NCBI RefSeq assembly: GCF_038396675.1
Contig: NC_088924.1
Span: forward strand, 40,038,501-40,102,500
DNA length: 64,000 nt
From: Hydra vulgaris
Taxonomy: Eukaryota > Cnidaria > Hydrozoa > Anthoathecata > Hydridae
Reading direction: 5' to 3'
The notes under the pieces are model-generated. The model had not been told where the DNA came from. It worked only from the letters and a program-made list of their open reading frames with translations, and did no database searches. A program made the position numbers and the translations under genes. The stretch's first letter is position 1. Each line of letters begins with the position of its first letter. Positions 24,350 through 35,344 of the stretch are shown piece by piece.

Positions 24350-25676
24350 ACGTCTGTTCAAAAAAATCCGGAATGAAAAATTGTTCTTAATTGAATACAA
24401 AATTAATCGATTTTTGACAAAAATTTTAGCTAAAATGAGTGACTGGACATTGTTAACTATTTTATAACCGAAAGTGGTCCTAAATCAGCGGCTTTTCGAA
24501 CTTTTGTTTTGACTGAATCCATTAGGTTGAAAAAGTAGTCTGGATCAAACTCTTTCAACTTTAATCGAATTCTATTCTTAAGATGGTTAAGATTTTTCGC
24601 AGTAAATCCATTTCCATAAACTTTTGCTTTTAAATGTGCCCAAAAATTTTCAATTGGCCTTAACTGCGGTACATTTGGGGGGTTATCTTTAGCGTCGACA
24701 AAGTTAATACCTAAAGTGTTGTAAGTTTCTAATGTGTGTTTTGCATAATGACATCTCGCTCCGTCAGGCCAAAATAAAATTTTCATGTTTTGATGCTTGG
24801 AATTTATAAATGGAAGAAGTCTTTTTATAATACATTCTTTAGAATAAGTTTTTGCATCCAGTGCACAGTTTTTTACAGCAAAATAAGGCGATGAATGACC
24901 AAAACGACTGATTGCAATCCAAACGAGAACTTTCTCGTCAAACTTTTTTTTGAAGTTGAATTTAATGTTAGGATCAGTTTGAGAACTATCCTTTGTATAG
25001 TAGCCAGAGTTTTGTGAACAATTTGCACCATTTACACAGAAATAAGATTCATCGTCCATGATGATTTCAAATTCATTTGATGGCTTGAAAAAAGTTTTTG
25101 AAAGTTTTAATAAGTTTTTCTTTTATTTAATTTCTTGCTTTTCTGTTAATTTTGGTGCATTTTTTCTTTTGGTATACTTTAGCCCATGCATACTTAATAA
25201 TCTATTTACGTATGAAACGCTTATCTTATATTTTAGTGCCAATTTTCTTTGCGAAATCCCGATTCTCTCTTCTGCTCTTGCAACCATAGACTCTCTCTTT
25301 TCTGGTGTAATTTTAAAAGGTTTTCTGCCGCAACCGATTTTTCTATTCATTGGCAAATTATTTTCAGACCTTTTAATTATGTCATAAATTGTAGATTCCC
25401 TACAATTTATGAGATTCCCATTTTCTTAAAATGATCCACTGTAAATTTCTTTCCACTGTTTATGTTTTGTTTACAAAAATTTCCAATCACATTTCTAACA
25501 TCGTTCTCTTTTAGATGCTCCATGTTTATTTGAATTAATTATTTAAACTCAATTTTGCCACAAAATGAAACTGTTGTTGTTGACCGATTAAATTTAAAAA
25601 TTTCGAATCGAAAATTCGAAATTTAGAACAATTTGTGTACATTTGAAATCAGTCCGGATTTTTTGTGAACAGACGT
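24350..25676 (-). mobile_element. complete Tc1/mariner DD37E element
   Basis: TA target duplications lie at 24348-24349 and 25677-25678. The TIRs are ACGTCTGTTCAAAAAAATCC... and its complement ending ...AGTCCGGATT..GAACAGACGT. They match over about 24 bp with one indel, and a second matched block (AAATTGTTCT) lies further in. The total length of 1,327 bp is normal for this superfamily. The transposase on the minus strand is broken. Confidence 0.9.
24457..25523 (-). pseudogene. Tc1/mariner transposase (DD37E), frameshifted
   Basis: The start at ATG 25523 gives MEHLKENDVRNVIGNFCKQN, ending at a frameshift in KKMGIS near 25405. The middle frame (25356-25123) carries two helix-turn-helix units: PFKITPEKRESMVARAEERI and SQRKLALKYKISVSYVNRLL. 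A second shift near 25100 leads to the catalytic frame 25059-24457: MDDESYFC (first Asp), ILFWPDGARCHYAKHT (second Asp) and PPNVPQLRPIENFWAHLK (Glu). Thirty-seven residues separate Asp and Glu, the DD37E group best known from ITmD37E elements. The catalytic residues are intact. Only the two frameshifts (about 25405 and 25100) silence it, so it is fairly young. Confidence 0.85.
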
Positions 25677-25740
25677 TAACTTTTGAATTAATAGTGATAA
25701 CTACTTGAAATTTTCAGGGCTTATTCATCCAGTGTACTGC

Positions 25741-26225
25741 TAGTGCCTGAGTATTTTTCAAATAAATTTTTTTTTTGTAAGTCGTGGTTAGGGAACTAAG
25801 ATTGGAAGCCAAGTAGCAGATTTTTCGAAAATACAGTTGCTTTGAAGCATAACTTTAAGTTGAAACAAGATTTTTTAATAAAAAAACTCACGCACTAGAT
25901 ACAAGTAGCACGCTCAAGTATACCAAGTTTGAAAGTAAAATAAGCTTTTACTCATGAGTAATTGTGTTTCTAGTAAACTCTATTTTTGGTGGTTATTTTG
26001 ACTCTTATAGGCCTCTATGTGATCACCAATATATTTTTGGAGTTCGAAAATATATTATTTTTTTCACACATTCTGACCTACTTTTGAAAAAATTAATGCT
26101 TAATGAATAAAAAGAAACTTTTTTTGATTACATAGGAACCACCTTAAGTTCAAATCAGTTCTTGAAGTATGTAGTTCTGGCTATTTTTTTTAGTTCTTTT
26201 AGACGTTTGTGGTCGAAGTAATTAT
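25741..26225. other. gene-free stretch
   Basis: AT-rich DNA after the Tc1/mariner right end. No open frame over 60 codons resembles a protein. The first about 60 bases after 25677 (AACTTTTGAATTAATAGTGA...) resemble the subterminal repeat at 13420. Nothing else is recognised. Confidence 0.6.
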
Positions 26226-26434
26226 GTTGCAAAGCAGCCGAAGTGGTTAGCGCGCTTGCCTCAGAAGCTAAAGGAGGTGGCGTTGAATCCGCGATTCAAC
26301 GCCACCTCTGGGCATGTTTTATAACATCGGTAAGGAGGCGTGAATTTCCTTTCAAATGCTTTTACACGGTGCTCTGTGATAAGACCATAAGGACTTCTCG
26401 GGGCGCCTAAAATAAAATAAAAAATAAAAAAAAA
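26226..26434 (+). mobile_element. tRNA-derived SINE
   Basis: The head resembles a tRNA: GCAGCCGAAGTGGTTAGCGC contains an A box, and CGCTTGCCTCAGAAGC can fold as an anticodon arm with loop GCCTCAG (anticodon position CTC). GATTCAACGCC (about 26293) fits a B box. Between them, GGAGGTGGCGTTGAATC and its exact complement form a 16-bp stem around CGC. A tRNA-unrelated body (GGTGCTCTGTGATAAG, CTTCTCGGGGCGCC) follows, and the copy ends in an A-rich tail (AAAATAAAATAAAAAATAAA) at 26408-26434. Head, body and A tail together are the standard layout of a pol III SINE. The flanking target duplication is not clear. Confidence 0.7.
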
Positions 26435-26756
26435 TGTTTATCACGATCTTTCTTTGATTTAAAAAACTTTCATATAGATTTTGTCTTCGTTTCGAAGACT
26501 TTAGGAGGTTTTTAGAGAAGCAAGAATTAAGAAGTGTTAGTTTTAATACGGCTCGATTTTTTTGGAAAATGCTCATAGTACAAGTTGAAAAATTTCTCCA
26601 GAAAAAGATTGTAACTTAAATTTTCACCATAATTTAAATAGTTTTATTATTTTCACTAATTTTTGAACAGTGCAATATTTTAAACAGATTATATGATACA
26701 AGAGTTATTTAAAAAAAAAAAAGGTCAGAAAGTTTCAAAGAAATGAGTTCGTTTTT

Positions 26757-27262
<506 letters not shown>

Positions 27263-27474
27263 TAAAAACAACACGATGTTTTTTATTCTTGACATGTTTC
27301 GTAAAATTTATTCACATTTTCAAAAGTTTATTTTACATTAAAAAAAAACTCTGAAATAAATATATTAAAAAATAGAAGTCTTTACAGAGAAATATTAACG
27401 GACAATAATTACGGACAAAAAAACTTATTCGCTATGAACTATTCATATAGTTTTGCAAGCTTTTAGTTTACTGT

Positions 27475-28130
27475 TTCAAATAAAATATCAGTAAGTTTTC
27501 AAATATCTTCATTGAAATAAAGATATTTGAAAACTTACTCATATCATTTATATAAATGAGAAAAAGAAGGGCGGTAGAATTGATCCTTGTGGGGCACCGC
27601 AGATAATTGACGTTAAATCCAATCATTAAATGAGATATATGAGTGTTTCCTGTTGAATAACTTTTAAACTAAACTAAGTCAGAATTTTTGATCAATTTTT
27701 AAGTTTAAAAAATAAAAATAGAAAAATGTTATGACCTATCGTATAAAGAGCTTTACTTAAATCAACAAAAACGCCTAAAGTGAATTTTTTTTCATCAAAG
27801 GCCTCAAATATTTCCTGTATTAGATGAATGGTTGCGTGATTGGTTAAAGACCAGACTTAAACCCAAATTATTTGTTGTAAAGAATATTATTGGTATTTAA
27901 AAAAAAATGTCTATTAAACATAATACACTCTAAAATAAAATAAAAATATGCACAAGTAGTATTGTTAAATAACTTATTGATTTTATAACGACATTATTGA
28001 TTTTATAACGACATTACTACAAGCATCATCAGCACCTGAAATTTTATTAGGTTTTCTTAAACAAAATGAGATAATATTTAAAAAATATAATTTTATTTTG
28101 GTTTAAACCTAATTAACTGAAAGCAATTTA
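27475..28130 (-). pseudogene. CR1-like LINE RT fragment, antisense
   Basis: Read leftward from about 27920: FGFKSGL (motif 2a region), then a FVDLSKA-like motif A piece near 27765, then CGAP-QGSILPP-like text and PLLFLIYIND at about 27570, then the FNEDI region at about 27510. Stops and frameshifts are frequent, and no frame exceeds 60 codons. A 50-bp inverted duplication (27490-27539) has arisen inside the FNEDI segment. The identity rests on similarity to the better-preserved copies at 32489-32788 and 46585-47512. Confidence 0.6.
27490..27539. repeat. local inverted duplication inside LINE relic
   Basis: AGTAAGTTTTCAAATATCTT (27490-27509) is exactly reverse-complemented at 27520-27539 with a 10-nt spacer. 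The LINE reading is normal up to the spacer and then turns back on itself. Confidence 0.85.
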
Positions 28131-28497
28131 TACTAAAAGAATCAAAAGACTCAAAAAAATAAACAGATTCTCTGACAGAATCTGTTGACCAGCATCGCAC
28201 CCCTTATTTATTTATTTGGCCGACGCAGATGAATTTATAATACCTTGTTTCCAGTTTAGGATGTTGAACGCTGGATCTTATAGACTCAATGCATGGGTTT
28301 TGCTTGCGTCTCTGTTTTTATGACTAGGCAACTCATTCTATTATCTCCTAACAAGGGTACAACTCTAAAACTTAGTTTTATGGTTCTCAGGCCAGCTGGT
28401 AGTCAGGTTTCCCGAGCTCTGAAGTAGCTCTCAGAGAGGAATAGAATACCATAAACTATAAAACACAAAAAACCATTGTCATTACCAAGTTCTCTAA

Positions 28498-30293
28498 ACC
28501 TATCATTCACTAATATTCGTGGTCTTCAAAGTAACTTTTCTTCTGTTGAGTTTTATCTCTTGCAAAGTTCACTTTGCAAGAGATAAGACTCAAGTCTTTG
28601 TGAGACTAGTTTGAGTTCGGCTGTCTCATCTTGTGATCTAAGTGTTAATGGTTATCTTCCTTTAATTTGTAAAGACTCCAATAGTCACATGCTTGGCCGG
28701 GGCATTTACATTTGTAAGAATTTACCAATTTATCGGTAAATTAGGTTTGAATTCTTTTATATGCTTTCGTTTAGCATCGCTTCACTCCATGGCCTTTCTC
28801 TTTGTTCTATATCGCTCTCCTTCATCTCAAAATGCTTGAATCTAGTTTCAGTGACTCTGTAGGCGTAGGGCCCACAACTATTGCCTTTCTCAATCTTTTA
28901 CTCAAATAGTCAACTTTCCAACTTGCTTTCCAGACAACCCAAATTATTTAACTTCTCTACTCGACTTATGTCAAATAGAGAAGTTAAATGATTCGGGTTT
29001 CTGATCCTAGTCAGTGCTCAGTTTCTCTACATACGCCCTTAGGTGCTTCTGATCACGGTTTGATCTATCTAAAACTATTATCTCATTCTTTTTCATCATC
29101 TGAATCCCCCTATTATCGTACCTCTTAAAGCTGACTGGGACTCTTTCCGTGATTTTCTTTGTGATAGCCCTAGGGTGGAAATCTTTCGTCTTCTTGCTGA
29201 CAAATGCGCTTTTTACATAACTTATTGGATTCAGGTAGGCATGAAATTTTTTATTCCCTCTTAACAACTCCAATTCAAGCCTCACTCTTCTCCATAGTTT
29301 TACTCACAATTTGCTGCTGCAATTTCCGATTGAAACCATTACTTCCACATCTATCAGCACTACTCTAGAAAACAGACGTCTCTTTGCTATTGCTAGAAAG
29401 CGTTGTAAAAAGGTTTTGTCTAACGCCAAAGCTATTCTCAGGTCATAAAATCTTGTATCTCATTGCAAAAATCAGGCTCTCGTGACTTCTGGAGAATCTT
29501 TAACAGTGTCAATAATAAGAACAAATCAGTATTTCCAACTCTCTTGTACGGTTCAGATTTTGTCACCTCACCAATAGACAAAGCTGAATTGTTTACTAAG
29601 AACCATTCATTAATATCATCTCTTGATTCCACTAGTTGCGTTCTACCTGATATAGCAGACAAACAGTTTGATCCATTGCTTGACATTCTCATCACTCCAG
29701 CTTCTGTATCTAAAGTGATTTCCTGTTTAGACTCTTTTACAGATTGTGTTCCTGGCAACATATATATGTTATAGTTTTTCAAAATATTTCTCCGGAGCTG
29801 TCGTCTATACTTTCAAAATTATTTAACAAGTGCTCATCAGAGTTTTCTTTTCCAGCCTGCTGGAAAGCGGCATCCCTATTTTCAAAAATTCTGGAGAGCG
29901 ATATGACTCATCTAACTATCGTCCCATTAGTCTTCTTCCTATCATTAGCAAGGTTTTTGAATCTTTAGTTTACAAACACTTAATCTTTCATCTTGAATCT
30001 AATAACTTACTTTCAGATCAACAATATGGATTTAGATCTTCTCGTTCTACAGCTGATTTGCTAACAGTAATAACCGATAGGTTTTATCGTACATTAGATA
30101 GTGGTGGAGAGGCCAAGGCTATTGCTCTTAACATTTCTAAAACTTTTTATAAAGTTTAGCATGATGATCTTCTTCATAAGGTTTCTTTATGAGGTGTATC
30201 AGGTAACTCTTTATTATAATTAAATCCTTCCTTTCCAATTGTATTATAAAAGTTGTACTCGATGGAAAGCACTCTTCTTCATATCCTGTAACT
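28498..30293 (+). pseudogene. LINE endonuclease-reverse transcriptase relic
   Basis: The endonuclease part reads LSFTNIRGLQSNF (about 28510), SLCETSLSSAVSS (about 28600), SVNGYLPLICKDSNSHM and FLFVLYRSPSS (about 28800), typical AP-endonuclease landmarks. After a degenerate stretch (28860-29440), the linker SRDFWRIFNSVNNKNKS opens the 103-codon frame at 29463-29774. RT fingers follow in 29830-30159: YDSSNYRPISLLPIISKVFE, LSDQQYGFRSSRSTADLL and a motif-A remnant, AIALNISKTFYKV, in which the catalytic Asp position reads Asn. It is inactive. The small hairpin at 28553-28586 disrupts the endonuclease frame. Confidence 0.8.
28553..28586. repeat. perfect 15-bp hairpin inside LINE endonuclease
   Basis: TTATCTCTTGCAAAG, loop TTCA, then CTTTGCAAGAGATAA. 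The upstream arm is ordinary endonuclease coding sequence (FYLLQSS). The downstream arm is its mirror copy. Confidence 0.85.
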
Positions 30294-30295
30294 TC

Positions 30296-31029
30296 ACTTT
30301 TTTACTTCTTATTCCTTCATACTTTTCTTTTGCTACTTGTTTCCTAATAAATCTTTCATTGGAGAACTAGTGAGAATAGTCGAATGTTTTTTCTTAGACT
30401 TTCTCTGGTTTTCCTTTAAGGCAAATTAGGTACAGAAACAACATTTAAACGAGATATTGGCTGATTTGATCTAATTGGTACCAGTTTAGGGCTACAATCA
30501 CATCAGGTGACAGACCTACACAAGAAGGATTCAATGGCAGATTAACTAACACATCAGTATTTATTTTTATTTATTAATTTTATACTTCGCCGTTCGACAA
30601 ATTACAATAACTGAGTAAATAAATAAAAATTTACATGACATGAGCAAAAAGAAGGCAACCGTTGTCTTATCACTAAGCCCCTTAATATATACCATACATA
30701 GCATAGCTTTTAAAAACCGTGTAAGATAATACAAATATTTTAGTTATAAAATTTCTTGAAAATTATATTTTAAATAAAGAAAGAAAAAAAAAGTAAATAA
30801 AAACATATATAAATTAAAATTAAAAAAAAAAAATTTTTTATTTATTTTATCCTCCTATGTCTTTCTTTTTAAAATTTCTTTTGTTAGATTGAGAATAATT
30901 AAGAAAAAAAATTTAAAAAAATAAGTTAAAAAAAAAACAAAAATATATTATTATATATATATATATGTGTATAAATTGTGTAAAATTAATAAATATATTC
31001 ATAATTATATAAATCAAACCATAAGAGTA
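30296..31029. other. gene-free stretch
   Basis: AT-rich sequence, partly poly-A/T (30780-30960), with one somewhat GC-richer piece at 30480-30700 (CATCAGGTGACAGACCTACA, CGCCGTTCGACAAATTAC) that could be the 3' UTR of a LINE. No coding sequence was recognised. Confidence 0.5.
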
Positions 31030-31905
31030 CTCTTATTAAACTATGCAATATTTGCAAATTCGCCCATGCCCGAAAATTCCCTTTACAATTTAGATTCATA
31101 TAAAATGATAAGTCAACCACGTGTAATCAGCTAGAGAGGTGGCGTTGCAATATATATTCTTGATAAATTTGAATTAAAAAAAAACAACACATTTTCAAAA
31201 ACAAATAAACATATTGAAACTTTGTGCATTGAAGTGTTAAATACTTCTGGTAAATCGTTTTTAATCTCCTCATTGTTTCGACCGCCATGTGGTAAACAAG
31301 TTAACTTCCTTAATATCTTAAGAAATTTTATGTATCAAATGAGTAAACAAAACAAGCACGTTTTTTTCGCAGGAGATACAAGTATGGACGCATTATGTTA
31401 TGAAAAGTTTGCAAACATAAAAAAATTTTTCAACTTACTATTTGAATTTAATGTAATACCCACCATTTTTAAACCCACCCGCATTACTAACCAATCCTCT
31501 TCTGTGATTGACAATATTTTAACAAACAGTTCCCTAAATACTAAATTTGAATCACGCCTTTTTATTGCAGACTTTTCTGATCATTTTCCAGTTTTTCATA
31601 TAGCACGCGAAGTACTATCAAATATTGACAATAAAAAAATCTTTGTGACTTACAGAAATCTTTCTATAAAAAACCTGAAAAATTGAAAAAAAAAACTCCA
31701 AATAGAACGATGGGACAACGTTTATTCATCAACAGATCCTAATATTGCTTTTGATAATTTCTCAAGTACATTTCAAAATATCTTTGATAATATATACCCA
31801 AAAATAACTACAGAAATAAAAAACAAAGGATATAAGAATCCATGGATGACAATAACTTTAATTAAAGCATCAAAAAGAAAACAAAAACTTTACGTAAGTA
31901 ACAAT
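31030..31905 (+). pseudogene. CR1-like LINE endonuclease fragment, sense
   Basis: The reading begins with RGGVAIYILDKFELKK (about 31130) and continues in the 154-codon frame 31222-31686: FRPPCGKQVNFLNIL, HVFFAGDTSMDAL (the usual GDFN position reads GDTS), PTIFKPTRITNQSSSVIDNI and FIADFSDHFPVFHI, the SDH endonuclease motif. After one frameshift it carries the endonuclease-RT linker ERWDNVYSSTDPNIAFDNF and NPWMTITLIKASKRKQKLYV. The sequence then stops abruptly at about 31905, exactly where the antisense RT fragment begins. Confidence 0.8.
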
Positions 31906-32995
31906 GTATAAATGAAAAGTATATGTATTTCAAACAAGATTGGTTTAAAAACTGTTTAGCTTTATACAGTATACCAATATTTTTTGAAATTTTATTCTCA
32001 ATTACATTTATAAGTTTTCTCCAATTAATATTTTCATCAAGAATTACGCCCAAGAATTTTAACGATATTTCCTTTTTTTTTAAACTATTATCAATAAAAA
32101 GATTCGGTAGTTTCAATGGAATATACTTTTCTTTAAAGCATGATGGAATAATGTGTATTTAGTTTTATTAATTTTTAGGGATAGTTTACTAGATTTAAAC
32201 CGGTAAGCAGAAGATAGTATGGCTCAAAATGAGGTTTTGAGCTTTTAAAAAAACGCAGACCAGATATCATACTGCTTTCGCGAGAAATGTAAGAGTGCTA
32301 CTAAATTTACCGATCTATACCTGCCTTAACCCAAACACTCAGTTGATGTAGTTGCATCCCCTTGCATATTCTGCCTAAATCAGTTGATATAGCAACTCTC
32401 CCTTTAATGTTCTCAATATATCAAAATATTATCTGGTCTGCTTTTTTGAAAGCTAAAAAACCTCATTTTGAGCCATACTATCTTCTGCTTACCATTTAAA
32501 CCATTGGCTTAATTTATCAAGTTCTTTGTTTACTGTTAAAAATAAAATATTAATATCTTCATTGGAATAAAACAAGTTAGTATCATCAGCAAATAAAAAT
32601 GAGTTTAAGATATTAGAAAAATTATTTAAATCATTAATATAAACTAGAAACAAGAGGGGTCCTAGTATTAAACCCTGGGAAACATTGTATGTGATTGTCA
32701 TATTATCCGTTTTTCCACCTTCCGATGAAATATATTGCTTCCTGTTAAACAAGTAACTTTTAAAACAAACCAAGTTTGAATTTCTCATACCGTAGATTTC
32801 GAGTTTGGATAAAAGAATTATGTGATCAACTATATCAAAGGCTTTGCTTAGATCTATAAAAACACCTAAAGTATACTTTTTTCATTAAACCCTTTAAATA
32901 TATCATGTACAAGATGTAAGATTGTGTGATCAGTAGAATGATCAGATTTAAAACCAAATTGTTTATTGTAGAAGAATAGTTATATTATCTACTAT
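31906..32995 (-). pseudogene. CR1-like LINE RT fragment, antisense, split by a MITE
   Basis: Leftward from about 32980: a motif-A segment (SKAFDIVDHIILLSKLEIYG, about 32860), then MRNSNLVCFKSYLFNRKQYI, QGLILGPLLFLVYINDLNNF and the intact FADDTNLFYSNEDINILF box at about 32580. The frame is cut at LSQWFK by the 32202-32493 MITE and resumes with KLPNLFIDNSL, EISLKFLGVILDENINWRKL and ISKNIGILYKAKQFLNQSCL to FIHCYL at about 31906. It lies head to head with the sense endonuclease fragment. The two could be parts of one inverted insertion or two independent copies. Confidence 0.85.
32202..32493. mobile_element. 292-bp MITE with 9-bp target duplication
   Basis: The flanks are ATTTAAACC at 32193-32201 and 32494-32502. 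The TIRs are about 60 bp, starting GGTAAGCAGAAGATAGTATG, then GCTCAAAATGAGGTTTT and ending near GCAGACCAGATA, with only a few differences. It interrupts the RT frame between LSQWFK and the SNKLSLN-equivalent. A 9-bp duplication is the hallmark of the Mutator (MULE) superfamily. There is no coding sequence. Confidence 0.9.
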
Positions 32996-33064
32996 ACATA
33001 ATTCGTTCGTAACGTCATAAGGATTACCTAATTTTAAAATTTAAAATAAAAGTGTTCACTTCAG

Positions 33065-33240
33065 CTTGAGCATCTGATTGATTCATTGCGTTTACCTGGG
33101 ACTCTGAATGCTATTAAGTAATAAGGTTTCAGGTGTAACATTACCAATTGGAAATAAATTATTGAGTTTTGTGGGATATAACGGATAAATACCAGCTGCT
33201 TGAAATCCGTTTACTTTAAGATATGCACTGATGTCATAAT
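33065..33240 (-). pseudogene. possible pogo-type transposase C-terminal fragment
   Basis: On the minus strand, an open stretch reads DISAYLKVNGFQAAGIYPLY then PTKLNNLFPIGNVTPETLLL. GF(x)AAGIYP-type wording is typical of the end of Tigger/pogo transposases. It is too short for certainty, and it abuts the broken 3' edge of the Tx1-like LINE at 33242. Confidence 0.4.
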
Positions 33241-33241
33241 A

Positions 33242-35132
33242 TCATGTTTTAATTACATTGATAAAGAAAACACTAAAACCAAATTTAAATAAGCAATCAT
33301 ATAAAAAATTCCTCTCCACACGGTCAAAGGCTTTTATTTGGTTTATTGACACAATGGAGGCATCTAAATTAATTTTGTTAGCTATATAAATTATGTCTCT
33401 TGAATATGCAAGATTTTGATATATCGTTCGGTGGGGAACACTTGCTGTTTGGTTTTCGTGTATGATTGTTGGGAGTATTTTTGCTAGTCGGTTTGCTATG
33501 ATTTTGGTGAGTATTTTGTAATCTGTGTTTAATAGAGATATCGGTGTCCAATTGGAAATGTCGGTTTTATCGCCTTTTTTAAATAAACATGTTATAATGG
33601 CTTGTTTTTGTGTTTCCGACATCTCGTGTTTTTTTATGATATCATTTAGAATATTAACTAAAATTTCACCAATATTATCAAAGTTTGATTTGTAAAATTC
33701 TATCATTCCCGGGTGATTTGTTATTTTTCATATTCGTTAATGCATTTTTGACTTCAGATAATGTTATTGGTTCGTCCAATGATCATTGTTGTTGTTTAGA
33801 TATTTTTTTAATATCCGAATTATCTAGTATGAATTTTTGGAGTGTGATATCATTTTTAGTGTCTTTGTATAGTTTTTGGTAGAAATGTTCAAAAGCTTTA
33901 GTGATGTCTTTGGTGTTATTTTTTTCAATTCAGTCCTTGTCTTTTATTAATGTTATGACTTGTTTAGGAACTTTTGATTTTTCCAGGTGGCAGAAGAATT
34001 TGCTCGATTTTTCACCGTCTGTTCGCCATTTAACCTTTGCTCGGATTTCAGCACCTTTGGCTCTATTTTTTTCATACATTTCAAGTTTTGTTTTTAATGT
34101 ATCACTCAAGTTTTTCATTTTTGGGATGTTATGGGCTTTTTTTAACGAGTTTTTTAATTGTTTTTTTAGTCTGTATTCTTGAATTCGAGTTACTTTAGCT
34201 TCCGTTTTGCTGAATTTTTGTGAAAATATTTTTATTTGATTTTTTAGATGGTCCCAATCAGTAGTTTTATTTTTGGATTGATCAATTATTGAGGCGTGTG
34301 TTTTAATAATTTGGGAAATGTTTTCAATGTATTCTATTTTTTTTTAAATTTTATTATTTAAAATCCAAACTTCTTTTCCAATATCAATGTTATTTATAGA
34401 AATCGCCGCACATACGGCATTGTGATGATCAGTTAATGTCATTGGCTCGTGTTTAATGGAGGTAAATTGGCGCATGTGTTTACTTATATATATCCTGTCA
34501 AGTCGAGAGAATGTTATGTTGTTTGTTGATTTATAGGTGTATTCTTGGGTATGTGGATTAAAAATACGCCAAGTGTCTTCGATGTTTAAAGTTTTTAATA
34601 AAGTTTTAAAATCATTTGTTGACAAACATTTTTTTCAGTTTATTTGTGGATATCGATCAATATCATTTAGGACCATATTAAAATCACCTCCAAATATGAT
34701 AGACATATTATTTAAATTTTGTTTTGATTGTTTTTGTTATTTCTTTAAATAAATTTTTCCTTTTGATTTGGTCAGCGTAACTTGAACCGGATTTTCCGTA
34801 AACATTTATTATTAAAAAACTGTGATAATCGTTTCCTACAAGTAAGTAATTAAAGTGACTTTCGTGGTCTTTGTAATGGTCAATTATTTTTAGATTATGC
34901 TTTGTTTTATTAATTAATGTTTAGTACCTCCTGTGTGTGACGTACCGTTAGAATAGTAGCCAGGATTATTCCAAAGTTTTATAAAATTTTCTGCATTTTG
35001 TGCATTAAGATACGTTTCTTGTAATAAGAAAAAATCAAAATTCATTTTTTTTAATTTTTCTATAATTATGTTTTGCTTGTTTATGTCAGCAAGTCCACAA
35101 ATATTTACGGAGAATATTTTAACGGTTTCCAT
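33242..35132 (-). pseudogene. Tx1-like ORF2: endonuclease and partial RT
   Basis: The probable start at ATG 35132 gives METVKIFSVNICGLADINKQ, then FFLLQETYLNAQNAE. A frame change near 34915 leads to DHYKDHESHFNYLLVG, FLIINVYGKSGSSYADQ and GGDFNMVLNDIDRYPQ (another frame). RLDRIYISKHMRQF and LTDHHNAV close the endonuclease at about 34400. The linker KWRTDGEKSSKFFCHLEK (34030) precedes the RT: IITCLFKKGDKTDISNWTPI, SLLNTDYKILTKIIANRL and NQIKAFDRVERNFL (motif A, catalytic Asp present), ending at 33242. At least four frameshifts; inactive. Confidence 0.85.
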
Positions 35133-35344
35133 TTTTGTTTTATTACGTTTTATGATATGTTTGTAGTTTGTGGTGATATAATTATTGGTATGACAGTATA
35201 AGTAATTTAATGCGTGAAGGAATGGAATGTCAGATGTTTTACGTTTACAAAAAAGTTTTCTCGTAAAAAAATAAAATAAAAAGAATAAACCAGATAAATT
35301 AGAGAAAAAAAATAACAATAACAATAATATAGTATAAAAATATC

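Larger units (their letters stand above)
28195..30295 (+). mobile_element. non-LTR retrotransposon with EN and RT, degenerate, sense
   Basis: A GC-richer 5' leader (about 28195-28490, containing GGTTCTCAGGCCAGCTGGTA and CCCGAGCTCTGAAGTAGCTC) precedes an endonuclease-RT coding region. The copy is lost after the RT motif GVSGNSLL...VVLDGKHSS at about 30290, so the catalytic YADD box and 3' end are missing. It belongs to the CR1/jockey-like group, but a different family from the antisense copies in this window. Confidence 0.75.

Noticed and set aside
26226..26320. Functional tRNA gene
   Set aside because: Acceptor and T arms do not fold normally and an A-rich-tailed body follows, which fits a SINE instead.
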